Assembly: GCA_032988165.1 (NCBI GenBank)
Contig: JANTQF010000073.1
Coordinates: 62,001 to 126,000, forward strand
DNA from: Emmonsiellopsis sp. PD_33
Taxonomy: Eukaryota; Ascomycota; Eurotiomycetes; Onygenales; Ajellomycetaceae
Reading direction: 5' to 3'
DNA length: 64,000 nt
Shown here: positions 12,454-24,480 of the stretch, one piece after another
How positions within the stretch are numbered: the first letter of the stretch is position 1
How the letters are laid out: the number at the start of each line of letters is the position of its first letter
Position numbers and translations under genes: made by a program
The notes under the pieces: model-generated
Seen by the model: only the letters and a program-made list of their open reading frames with translations
What the model was told of the DNA's origin: nothing
Databases searched by the model: none

Positions 12454-13027
12454 TTTGTAGGGGTTTGATATTGGAGAGTGGCTGTGCATTTTGGGCGGGA
12501 TTGATGTCAAATATAACCCCAAGATGGACGCTATCTGCGCCAACGCAGCCAATGCTGGACAGATACCGGATGCTCAGCTGACAATTGACGTGGCTGAGAT
12601 GCATATAAACAATTTGAAATAGACCCTTCGAACCAGGAAGACCTTCAAATAGCTTCCATTTCAATGGAATAAGCTCAAATGGGCTCAGATAGCCTTGGCT
12701 GAACGTTTCTAGAATCAAGTGGCCTGCTTCGCATTGCATATCGAGCAGAGCAATCGTCCTAGGGAAAAAGGCCATGTCACGCCCAGAATATGATTGAGTG
12801 AGGCTTAGCATTCTTGGAGCATGTCGCTTTCTGGCTGGTAGCATATGGCATCGACGCGTCAGACACCACGGTTCAATTTCTGCCTCATGGAAGTAGACCT
12901 TTTTGGTGGACGTCAAGTGATAGGATTTGAAGGATGGATCCATGGGGATAGCCATAAACGGAAATGTTCTGGAATCATCATGGAAAAAGCATAGAACGAA
13001 AGCAAGCAGATTATACGCGGGCTTCAA
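12425..13027 (-). CDS. Uncertain 200-codon frame antisense to the secreted-protein 3' end
   Basis: One uninterrupted minus-strand frame whose last 29 bp overlap the end of the secreted-protein gene. It starts MKPAYNLLAFVLCFF. No domain, repeat or splice pattern is recognisable. The composition is ordinary. The length exceeds most chance frames nearby, but the frame may be random. Confidence 0.2.
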   Translation of the reverse strand: MKPAYNLLAFVLCFFHDDSRTFPFMAIPMDPSFKSYHLTSTKKVYFHEAEIEPWCLTRRCHMLPARKRHAPRMLSLTQSYSGRDMAFFPRTIALLDMQCEAGHLILETFSQGYLSPFELIPLKWKLFEGLPGSKGLFQIVYMHLSHVNCQLSIRYLSSIGCVGADSVHLGVIFDINPAQNAQPLSNIKPLQIIQHILARQ

Positions 13028-13851
13028 GCACGCCTTTCTTGGACCATATATCTTCTTGAGAGACGGAATTTGGTGAGGAGAGCACTGTGATGTGTAGGAG
13101 GAGACAAGAAATCCACGATATTTATTATTGAATGGACAATGTTATGATGGGCATGAAAAGAAAACAATGTTACCGTTATCTGATCGATACAATACATACT
13201 TACGGTATGGTAATATTATGTACTAAAACGTCCGTAAGATACGATATATACAATACGCGTATTTGCGAAAATCCACACTCGCATAAAAACCTCCTATTTC
13301 CGAGCATAAAATCCATGACCCTTTTTATTCACCTCCAATGCCAATTTACTCTGTGGGCTAAGATCTCGTTAAATAAGCACCTGGCATGTAACTTATTATC
13401 GCCGAACTGCGAAGCTCCACACTCCTGACATCGATTCGGCGGAGAAAACGAGCCACCTCCGCTTACGTATAGACAGACGGGATGGCCCACGAAGCGTGGA
13501 TAGGACACCAATCATCACTGCTCGAGGTGTCTAAAAATGTGTCTGCCTGAATTGCAAAGCGTCCAAGGGCGCCATTCTCGCTAGCCAGGCTGGTCTTGGT
13601 GAAGCCGGCATTTTGGATTTGACAGGATACCTTCTGCTATCCAAGGTCAATTGGACGCGTCGTATCGAGAATCGGCCACGGAGGTGGTGTCGACCGTGAA
13701 TGGTCTGGTCTGCGCTCTTGACGCTCGATTCGCACGGAGTTCGGGGACTTTTACCGTGGCTGTTCAGGTCAACCTAACTAAAAATTGATACCCGTTGACA
13801 AGGGGGGAGGTTAGCGACTTTTATGGGATCCTTCCATGCAGCTTCCAACGT
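13028..13851. other. Spacer before the CpG-free block
   Basis: No gene seen. CpG is still present up to 13850-13851 and is then absent for the next 20.7 kb, so the compositional boundary is sharp. Confidence 0.6.
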
Positions 13852-14100
13852 TCTTAAATGCTTCCATACCAGATTTTTGTGGTCTGCTGGAACAGTGCTC
13901 TGACAGCTCCAATGCTGTTATGTGAATTGGAGCCATCATATCACCATGGAAAGTGGATTTTATCATGGAATCACCATTCTCTGAAATCTAACATTAATAT
14001 TCTATTTATGTTAAAGCTTTTGACCTATATATATTAAAATCATGAAGGATTTTAATAATATATAATTATTTTATAAAATTATAGACTGCTACTGCCCCAT

Positions 14101-14500
14101 TCTACTATCATTCTACATATTGGAGTAATGATATGCTAATAAACCTTAATTTAATAGTATACCCATTATTCTCTGAAATATAATGTTAATATTTTATTAA
14201 CAATTCATCTAGCATAATACTCTAGTAAATATATTAGAGAGTAAATTATAATGGAGGCTAATTACCACACCATCCTGCTATCATTCTATATGTTAGAGTA
14301 ATGATATGATAGTAAATCTCAATTTAATAGTATTCCTATCATTCTTTAAAATATAATGTTAATATTTCATTAACAATTCATCTAGCATAATACTCTAGTA
14401 AATATATTAGAGAATAAATTATAATGGAGGTTAATTACCATACTGTTCTACTATCATTCTACATGTCAGAGCCATGATATAATTATAGAGTATTAAATTT
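14101..14500. repeat. Tandem repeat, about 173-bp unit
   Basis: Copies start at 14101, 14275 and 14447 with CTRCTATCATTCTA, so the period is 172-174 bp. Each copy includes AGCATAATACTCTAGTAAAT and ATAATGGAGG. A more diverged partial copy appears to precede the first, from about 13,960. Confidence 0.8.
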
Positions 14501-15279
14501 ACTGTGTATACATCATCCTCAAGATAGAATTTTGATATTTCATTATATTTTCATTTTTAGAATAGAAAAATAATTAAAAAGAACATCCATTCATTGTATT
14601 ATCTCTATCTATATATCTAGAAAAAAAAAAAGAAAAAACAGACCTATAATTCATTCTGAAAAATTTAGAAAAAACTATATTTATCCTCCTCCATCTTTAT
14701 ACCTCTCATTCTATCTACCTCTTCTGATTTCATAGCTATCTCCAATTCTTCATTAATGATCACACTGCCAGGATTTGATAGTCTAACAACTAAAGAGTAT
14801 TACCCATAATATTCCTCAGATTGGAGGACAGACTCCAGCACAGTAGCTAGAAGTAAGAAACTGCATACTATCTCTATATGAACATCTGAGAAACTTTTTA
14901 TTAGGATTATAAATATAGAGGGGTGTGAGCATCATTAATTCATTTTGAGCTTAGAGATAGTATTTTCCTAGAAGTAGATAACTTCCACTTCTACTATATA
15001 AATAAGATATAAATTAGTAATAAGTTATTCATATTAGATTTATTATACATACATTCTAGATGAGGGGAAGCAACTTGAACTCTATTATTATTAATTTATA
15101 CTTTAAGATGTTCATTGCATTTCTAATCTCCCTAAGGTGTTTCTTCATATTTTAATTCATAATTTATTAGCTAAATTAAAATAATAATTCAAGGAATCCA
15201 TTTACCTTCATTAATAAAAAAGTTATAGATAATTACTTGAGTATGATCTCTCTAACTTTCCTGCTTTACTTGAGTTTAG

Positions 15280-15811
15280 AGGTTATTATATTAAGTATAG
15301 CAATTTTTTCAGCTTTCATCTTTATTAACTTTAAATTCACTGTCTATCTATCAACAACTACCTGCACATTCTTTTTCTTTTTTACTTTACTTTTTTCTGC
15401 AATTAACTCTATTAACTTCAGCTTGATCTCCTCTATCTTATCCAGTAGGTTCATCTAATGCATGTTCTTAATAGTATTATTCATAGTGTTCATGTAGAAG
15501 ATATGCATGGCATGCATAACTATAATACTCTCCAACAGTACTTTTAGAACTTCCTGGCAGGATTTCTTATCTCATACACAATTAAAACAGGAGTTTTTCA
15601 ACCCAATAACATAGTTACAGGGTCTCTCCAAGTTCTTTGGGTATACATATTCTAAAATGCAATAACAATAGATGGTATTTCCTTTATTATTATTCATAGT
15701 AGCTGGTTCCTCACCCTCTGAATCCTTCTTCAATCTGGTCTTGCACACAGATGTTTTACTAGCCATGGTTTTAACCATAATTTTATAGTCTCTAGTCTTA
15801 TTAGTTCTCAT
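15280..15811 (-). pseudogene. Decayed reading frame with cysteine motif and coiled coil
   Basis: Reading the minus strand from 15811 gives MRTNKTRDYK, then a cysteine-containing stretch (YCYC, RPCNYVIGLKNSCFNCV) and, after stops, a lysine/leucine-rich helix (DKIEEIKLKLIELI). The layout resembles small zinc-binding, coiled-coil proteins carried by fungal transposons. No family can be named. Stops interrupt it, so it is not functional. Confidence 0.35.
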
Positions 15812-18499
15812 ATCTTCTAAAGTCTAAACTTCTTCAAATGAAATGACTACTTACCTGATCTTTCAAGGTGAGCAAGGAAGGGGAGGATAAATTTCAATAC
15901 TCACAGGGGGAGGGGGGGGTGGATAAATATTGGGCTATCAGGCACATGGTTGAAGAAGAAGAAAGAGGAAGAGGAAGAGAAAAAGGTAGGCATTTTATAA
16001 TGAATCAGATATTATCTGATTACCCTACCTGGCAATTAATACATCACTTTATTTACTTACTTTTAGTTCACCTCTGAAATCAACATCATCTCTTTTTATT
16101 TTCTATATACTAAACCAGCCAACTCAAATACAACTATGGAATGAGCTCATACTGATGTCTTTTAAGATAATATATGATATGAACCCTCACCATTTTCAGA
16201 ATACACATGCAAACTAGCTATTAATAGCTCTGAAATATATATATATAGATCTATGAAGCAAGTACATATTAATAATAAAGAGTAGGTATAGTAATTTCCC
16301 ACACCCTCCATCATATCATTAAGATAGATATTGGAAATACTTTATAAATACTTCATTTTACTATTTAGCAGCAGCAAATATACTGAAATTAAACTAATAC
16401 TATGTGGAAGATATATAGAAAGCAATCTAAAATGAATATATAATCATTTAGTTGAAAATCCCCATCTATGCATTCTCTCTAACTATACATTAGAATTATC
16501 TTCTCCACAATGAAATCATTAAATTCTTTATTCTCTATCTAATACATTCAGCTCTGCAATCAGCAATTCATTTTATTCAGGTTTTCATGGAAGAAATATA
16601 CTTCAAAAATGCATCTAGTGCTATCAATCCATATCCCACATTTAAAGCTATAGATTATACCTTATAAAGCTACAGATCCTATCTGTTCTGGGATGGAGAT
16701 AAAGTATATCTTTTTCTTCACAATCTTCTTAACTTTAGAATCAGACTTTCATTTCTTTTCAGATTTTTAACAGGTAATTAGCTCCACAAAGTTCCCCTAG
16801 CCTACATCACTGTATTATTTCATAGAGGCTATATGATCTCAAAAATTAATAACTTCATCTCATGCTTCAACTTGGATATATCTATTCTCATCCCTTTCAA
16901 CTAGATCATCCCATAGCTTAATCTAGGTAGCAAGATTCACATATATTTCTAGGTGAGGTATAAATCATTGATCTTCAGAATTGCAGGTGCTAACACATAC
17001 ATTTAATATATTATTACTCTATGAAATCAGATCATTCATAGTTTAGGATCAGCCCAGTCTAATAGAACATCTAATAAAACTTATTTAAAGTAAACCTCTA
17101 GAAGAAATGCTGAAAGATACTCTTCTCATCAGTGTAGTTATACATATTACATCTCAAATGGCTGGCTTTATTCAGCTCTTTTTCCCACCAGATATATTCC
17201 TGTGATAAAACTAATAGATTAGTAGTTTATTCCAACTTTGAAATACCTATAGACAGTGTCAACTACACAGCCTAGCATCATAATATTTCTTATTCAATTC
17301 AAGTTGGAGCTTTATCAATAAATCATAAGCACTCTGAATTCCCATCAGTGATCCTGCTAAACACCCTGTATATAAAATGGCTGATTATTAATTCTTATAG
17401 TTGATAATTAGATTAGTACCTAGAGCTATCATCTCTAAAATCTATTTCCATACTCATCATAACAATGTTCTTCTAGAATTATTAATTAGCTTATATTTCA
17501 TATTTCTTCACCTATCATCAAATCTCTATCAATTCTCTCTAGATTTATCTTAACTCACAGCCAACTTCAGCTGAGTTTTCAGTTGGATTTCACTGAGTAT
17601 CTAAGTCAACTCTTACCTTTATATAGCCAAGTATCTTACATTTTCACATCTGAAAATTATTAAGTGCATCATTTCATGCTGTGGTCTACATACACAATTT
17701 ATAACTATAACTCTAAAATATCTATAATATCAGTTCATTCACTTCTCTGAAGAATGTAAGGAGATATAATCATCTTATTTATTACTGAAGGTTTTTCTTT
17801 TATATATAATTTATTTGCTCATAGGACTCCAACACAACCTGATTGCACTATCTATTAGAATTAGAGGATATACTACTCATGCAATTCTAACTTTCTATTA
17901 ATATACTGCTGCTTCTAATAAGTACAGGGTCTATAAGAGGAAGCTCATTCCTCTGACTATCAAACTACTTCTAGTTAGTAATACATCCATAAAGTTCTTA
18001 TTTGTAGAATAGAAACTAACCATACTACTCAATTCTAAACTAAAGGAGTTAATGGCAGATATGACTGGGTAGTAGGTAAGCCAGATAATGATATGAAAAT
18101 GAAATTATATCTAATGAAGAAGAAAACCTGCAGATAATAAAAGGAAATGGAAAAGATTAAAGTTTATAATTCTATCAGATAATATGACTTAGAACCTCTA
18201 TTTTTAAAGGCACATTTAGTACACATTTAGCCTCATTTCTTTTTTTAGAGCTATTATATTTATACTTCTTTTCTAATTTTCCCACTTTTCCCTCTAAAAA
18301 AATCTAACCTATAATATAGCCATCTGCAGCCTTCATTATTTTAGAAAACATACCCTTTATGGAGCAAACAAGTGCTTAGCTTTAAAAGGCTGACATTCAA
18401 AATCACTACAGGACACCTTCAAAAATTACATTAATACTAATATAAATAATTCAACATTTAATTATGATATGGGATCTTAGGATTTTATGTCAGAGCCCA

Positions 18500-20835
18500 T
18501 ACCAGACAATGTAGAGGTATATATTTATATTCTGATTTAATTATTTACTTAATCTTTTAACTTAGAAAATCAGGTAATAGATCAACTCAATCAGCTCACT
18601 AAAAATAATGATGATGGAGATGCTACATACTCTAATAATGAGCTCTGTAAATTAAATGAGAAAGTAAACATAATATATTAGCTTCTAAATACTGCCCAGG
18701 TAGCTTGTAAATTGGCTGATGATGAATATACTATGAATAATAATATTAATAATAATATAGATTATTATACTGAGATTAAGGAGAATAAAATGGATAACAT
18801 CAATGCTACATCCAAACATCCTCTAGGGGCCTAAGAGGCCAGAAACTCTGAGGTCCAAGAGGTTAATTCCTTCAATCCAATTATTCAAGGTAATAATCTA
18901 ATAATCTCATCACACATCAATGATAAAGCTAATTATATTTACATAGTCAACAACCCTGCAGAGCTTCTTATTCATAAATAGGATAAAAATTGTATGAATT
19001 CTTTTACAACAGCCTTCACTTTATAGACAGAGTCTGCTGGGATATCTCAAGAGCTATACCAGTTATTACTGTAGATTCTTTAGACTCTAAAGGATATCAC
19101 TTCAATCTATAACCTCCTCAATGAACTATTAAATTTAAAAAAGAAATGTAGGGTGCAGTTCCTAATCCTTCTACTACACTATATATAGATTCTGATTATC
19201 TCTTCAGATTAGATGCCAACATTTTCTCATACTAAAAAATGCCTTATCAATCATATATTAATGTTCTTATACTTTTAAGATATGATCTTATTAGTGTTAA
19301 GGCTTGTTAAGTCCCAGAGGTTTCAACAGCACATGCACATTGAGATGGCAGAAGTTGTTGACTCCCCTATAGAACTATAATACTTATATAGCTGAGGAAG
19401 CTTAATTAAACACTGCTCTGGAGAATTTACCTTATATTCTTTTATCAGTGAACTGATTTTCCCCTCTAATTTCATATAATATTAGTGTGAAAATGATAAA
19501 TATCCATGCAGACAACCAGATAAGACCAACTTCAACTATATAGGTAGAGTATGGTTTATTGGAAAGAATAGACAGAAGATATTCCCATATTTTAATAGGA
19601 TTATTTTGTAGATCCAATCTATCATGCAGTACTTAACTCTAAATACAGAAGAACTTAATTTTTAGAGTCCTCATCTACCCTTCCATTAATATGAGGTAAT
19701 TTTGATTGAAAGTAATATATTGAATATCATTCTGACAAGCTCTGTTCTATTTAGAGCCTACATCTTTATTAATTATACCTTTAATGGAACTAATAATACC
19801 TTCCTAACTGAAAATTCTACTTCTAGTCTTTTCCTTCAGAGGGTTCTCCATGTGGCTTTAGCTACTACTCAGCCATACTGTAGATCAACACCAATATATA
19901 GAGAGCTAAAGATTATAGTTTATAGGAGGAAGTTCTTGAAGAATATTTTTACTAGAGAGTAGAAAGTATTATCCCTTCCTTATCAGCTTTTTATTAATGA
20001 GTTTGGCCTCTATCAGAACATATATTAAAGTTTAATGGGTATGTACTGGATCTCAGCTCTGAGTATAGCTGAACACAAGAAGTATAATAATCTATTCACA
20101 GTGACATTTAGTTCATATGATACAAACTTCCCAGATACTGTTAGAGCCTTATTCCCTGGATTTCTACAGTTAGATAGTGAGGATATTCTAGTTAACATTG
20201 ATGATGACATCATTCAGGTTGTTTCTTCCTACTTATTATTTATTAGTGACATGTCACAGCAGAATGAAAATACCAGTATCAAAGGCTTAAGTGCAGAGTA
20301 CTCATGTCAGAGCTATCTGATTGGGGACCAAAAGAGATTAGATTTATCATTTGATATCATTCAAAATAGGTACTATCATCATGACACTCAACAGGTTCAA
20401 CATTAGGTAGAGAGTGCTCCAAACCTGATAAAGAGAAAGAAATTATAGTAGAGAAGTAAATTGGCAGATAACAACTCTTACCTATTTAAAATATATTTAA
20501 GTTTAAATCTGGTTACATTCTTCTCATCCAATCCTACACACAGTAAGTATTTAGGGATTTCAAAAATAGCTCATTCTATGCTGGTGGAATCAGCATTAAC
20601 TCCAGTTAGAAAGACTGAGTATCTTCAAATATTATAGACCTTCTCTTTCCCCTAAGGATGGGTACATCTACAGTTACCTCTTACTTATCTAGAGAAGTAT
20701 TAACTGCAAGAGCATGCTCAGGCATCCATTCTGATATTACTTATATTGCAATATGGCCTTAAATATTCATAGCTTAAAGATTAAATCTATAGAGTACTCC
20801 CACTGGCATTCTCAAAACTCAGCACTCTGGCAGTG
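18500..20835 (+). pseudogene. Tnp2-like transposase relic, 5' part
   Basis: Broken plus-strand frame with the order of motifs I recall from large fungal DNA-transposon proteins of the Tnp2 (CACTA/KDZ-related) type: LLNELLNLKKKCR, IGRVWFIGKNRQ, NEFGLYQN and SLMGMYW (about 20,000-20,045), then DTNFPDTVRALFPGFLQLD and SDMSQQNENTS with a C-x9-D...DLSFDIIQN segment. The stretch 20035-20406 is open for 123 codons; elsewhere TAA, TAG and TGA recur. It stops matching at 20,835, where the hAT target duplication begins, and resumes at 29,901. The precise superfamily is uncertain. Confidence 0.55.
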
Positions 20836-20866
20836 AACTTAACTAAAGCTGCTGCTGAGATGGGAT
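20836..20866 (+). repeat. Left hAT end: 8-bp target duplication plus terminal inverted repeat
   Basis: AACTTAAC (20836-20843) followed by the inward-reading inverted repeat from 20844. Immediately inside come many GGGATG/CATCCC-type words (to about 21,095), typical of subterminal transposase-binding sites in hAT elements. Confidence 0.8.
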
Positions 20867-21385
20867 TTCCCATGGGATTTTCCATCCCATAATATCATGG
20901 AATGGGATGGGAAAAAATAGTTCATCTTATGAGATTTTATCTGTAAGATGGGACAAATCATGGGATTTTAAATTTTCTATGGGATGGGACATGAGATTTT
21001 GATTTTCCTATAGGATGGAACATGAGAATTCATCCTGACTATAAAATGAGACATAGGATTTCACCTCATGGGATGAGAATTCTCATCCTGCCAAGCATCC
21101 ACTGGGCCTAATCATATGATCTGTTGAGATAATAAGAAAAGATAATAGGCTATAAAAAAAAAAAAAAGATAAAAGCATCTTTTAACTATCTATAATACTT
21201 TATCACTTTATATCTACTGAGCTATTATCAGAATCATATACAGGATCATCAACATGATAAAGGTTTCAGGTAGGAGTATTACAGTCATTTAAGGATTAGA
21301 TGCTGGACAACCCTCTTACCCTGCTACTTAAATAGCTAGCAGGGCTACTCAATTCACAGGTGTTGACATAATAGTAGTGAAGAAT

Positions 21386-21463
21386 CTCACACTGGAAGTC
21401 AAATAAACAGTCTGTAGTTAGCTAGGTATTCTACCTCAATGACCACTGGGCCATGGTGTGTGA
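21386..21463 (-). repeat. tRNA-like relic (possible SINE head)
   Basis: On the minus strand TCACAC (21463-21458) can pair with GTGTGA ending near 21387, giving an acceptor-like stem about 78 nt apart. TGGCCCAGTGG (21453-21443) matches a Pol III box A exactly. ATTTGACTTCC (21404-21394) resembles box B after CpG loss. The arms between are degenerate. This could be a decayed tRNA or the head of a tRNA-derived SINE inside the hAT element. Confidence 0.35.
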
Positions 21464-21529
21464 TTTTAATTGTGTCAGTATATGTCATGTTTTTAATCCC
21501 ATTAAAAAATTCCTAGTAGTCACATATCA

Positions 21530-21790
21530 AAAAAAAAAAAAAAAAGCTCACTGCATGGTTTGAATCCTAGCCTACATTTCAATGAGGTTACAAAAAAAGT
21601 ATCATCAGTCATTAGTGCAGTGATTACTCACTATGCTAATAATGGATGATACTATTAGTGCTGATCTAAATTATATGATATAGCTCATCACATGTGAAAA
21701 AAAAAAAAAAAAAATAAAGCTCACTGCATGATTCAAACCCTGGCCTATATTTTGTACAGGTTTAAAAAAAGCATCATCCATTATTAATCA
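21530..21790. repeat. Duplicated poly(A)-linked segment
   Basis: Two copies of a poly(A) run of about 17-18 followed by AGCTCACTGCATG and a GGTTTGAATCC- or GATTCAAACCC-like word, starting near 21,530 and 21,702, about 175 bp apart. They resemble retroposon tails but have no clear head. Confidence 0.4.
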
Positions 21791-22219
21791 TTACAGCAAT
21801 GACAGATGATGTGTGTTAGTGCAAATCTGAACTAAATTATATTTCTTACCTCAACTCTGCCTGTAGATTTGATATGATGAGATTCCCAGAGACTATGATA
21901 ATATATTGATGTAGTATACAAATAATATGAGATGTAATAGCTAAAGATAATGATTTTAGTATACTATATTTCAGGCACCTTCTCTGAATGCTAAGTTATT
22001 AATTACTACCTCAAAATTCAGTATTCCTTCCCATATCCTCCTTCATCTAGCTATACTTGCACATGAGAACCATCTCAATGAATACTCCTCTACTAGTTAT
22101 TCCTCTTTAGATGTAAGTTTCTCCTTCCTCATTATAATATTTATATTATTACTCTCTCTATTATTATTAGTCTTATTCTCTATTATATTCTTCTCATTCT
22201 ACTTTTTTTCTACCTGCAG

Positions 22220-24480
22220 CTACTTCCTTTCATTTGCATGCTTCACCAGCATGATCTTATGCATTATCTTTCCTGATAATGATGACTGCTCTCATAAGAC
22301 AACATGATAGCCCATACTGAACTGCTATTCAATTCCTACACTTTCAATTAGAATTAATAGAATGTCTCTGATCATCAATGTAATAGTTGAATATGTTGAT
22401 TTAATTACCTTCTACACTAATAAGATATTTTCCTCTGGACTAAGACTGTCATTTAGATACTAATCAAATTCATTGACACAAATAACTAAAGGTGACTACT
22501 AGTGTAGTGTAGAAAATAATTGATGAGCCTGAGAAATTATTAGTACTAAGTAAATCAAGAAAATGAAAGAGGGTAAATATCTACCCACAGTTGATTATCA
22601 GTAGTTGCAGGTTGACAAGGTAAATATCATTTTTCATAGTATGCCTTTACACACTGTAATGATTGAGCTTTTATCTCTAGCTCCTATTCCTCACCATTAT
22701 AGGCCAGTAATTATAAATATGGGTTCAGAATTATAGTAATATAGTAAATCTCTCTTATACCACTATTAGCATCAGTATCTGAATAGTACTTTTTCAGTTT
22801 GTTATATGCAGCTTTCAGTGCAGTCTCCAAGCTATTTCAAATAGTTGGGATTTCATAGATTACCTCAGAAAGCTATTCATCAAGGTAGTTGAATAGTACA
22901 TTATAGATCAAAAATGTATTGTGAATGAGTAGTATATCTATATCTGAGAGGGCCTTGATAACCTGCTAGAATGAATAAAGTAGGGTAATAACATACATAA
23001 TGAGCTGCCATTCATCATTACTCAATTAGAGATAATGGAGCTTGGAGTTATCCTGAATCATTACTCAGCAATAAATTAGATTTCTAAGTTACAACATATA
23101 GATGCACATAAGATATATTAAGCTCTACTAGGTCTTAACATTCTAGATCATTCAGAGCTTAATGTGCTCTGACTAGAGCTTCTAAAAGCTTTCAATTCAT
23201 TGAGGAGAACTCAAGAGGGCATTGGCAAGTAGGTATAACTGATCAAATAATTGAGAGATTAGAAATACTATTGGACTGTTACCATGAACTATTATATACC
23301 TTTAAGAGTGTATAACTAAATGAGATCTCCCCTCTGTTACTCATATTAATATCATTCTCATAAAATGTCTGTAGGACATTATCATTTATCAACTCAATTT
23401 GTAGGTCTCCAACTAGTTGTTTTACCACTAGCTGCACAATATGAGCTACATAAGGAAGTTAATATATCTTAGCATCCCAGCAAACTCCATCCTTTGCATA
23501 CAGGCATTTCTCTAAGAATGCTACTAATATATTATTATTCACTGCATTATCAGCTGTGAGAGTAAAAATGTCATCTTCAATTCATGTATTATATATGCAC
23601 TATATCACATATTCTGCCATATTATCATCAGTGTGCATACCACTAAGATGCTCAAACCCAATCAATGCCTCTATATACTCCCATTTCTAGGTGACATAGT
23701 AGCCTTTGATATAGAGAAATGCCAAACTATTTGTGCTTGTCCATGCATTCAAGATCAGTACAATTTTCATGTTGGGAATTCAGTTTGGAAGCAGGTCTTT
23801 CATCATCATTTCATAGGAGTTATTCAGCTCTTTTTGCAGGGCAGTCCATTTTGGGAGGAAGGCCTCAACTTTGCTGTTGCCATACACTAGTAACTGTTAG
23901 AGATCAGGATTCTGTATGGCATGAAATGCCATATTTATTAATAGAAAGATATGAAGAAGGAGGATTCAGTAGTTTTCTTTATTAAATGACAATGTCTCTA
24001 CTTGCAGTCACTTGCATGTAGGGTTTTGCTGAGATGAAAGGATCATTACCACAGCCTATTACTAAATAAATCAACTTATATTGTACTTATAAATACTGCC
24101 TCAATGTCCATCTATTTATTTGAAGAGATAGCATTCTAGTACTTCTTACTGATAAGATGTTTCCCCATTCCTGAGGTCCCCATATTACTATATTAAGAGT
24201 GTTGAAGGATCTACTTGTATTGAATACAGAGTAAAGCTGGTTTATCATTCCACTGGAATGCTACTTGCTTGAAGAACTTCCAGGATTCAGAGCTCTACTT
24301 TGTGCTCCACTGTGGATGGTTCTTATAAGTACTATCATATTAGATTATATTTGTAGTTGCTATCTGTTTCCATCATTAATCAAATTAAATTTGATACTCA
24401 TTATCCCACTTCCATATAATATAGATCCTCACCTCAACTGTGGTGGTCTCAAATTCTTCAGGAACTGGGATGGATGGAAT
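22220..24480 (-). pseudogene. Broken hAT transposase
   Basis: Minus-strand frame with hAT landmarks in the right order. A possible BED-type finger lies near 24,290-24,140 (MGTSGMGKHL). The catalytic-core start KIVLILNAWTSTNSLAFL is near 23,790-23,740, with EALIGFEHLSGMHT after it. TADNAVNNN is near 23,550 and PYVAHIVQLVVKQLVG near 23,470-23,410. The C-terminal dimerisation segment with SVGIE, SLSGKIMHKIMLVKHANERK is at about 22,370-22,230. Stops and frame changes occur throughout, mostly at codons that C-to-T change would create. It is the mobility gene of the 9-kb element and no longer functional. Confidence 0.75.

Noticed and set aside
15237..15458. Hydrophobic plus-strand frame resembling a membrane protein
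   Set aside because: It lies opposite the decayed lysine-rich minus-strand frame; the Phe/Ile/Ser-rich translation is its shadow.
20858..21095. Two GGGATG-rich segments read as separate small inverted-repeat elements
   Set aside because: The perfect 8-bp duplication lies outside the pair, not around each copy, and a hAT transposase lies between them. They are better explained as the two subterminal regions of one element.
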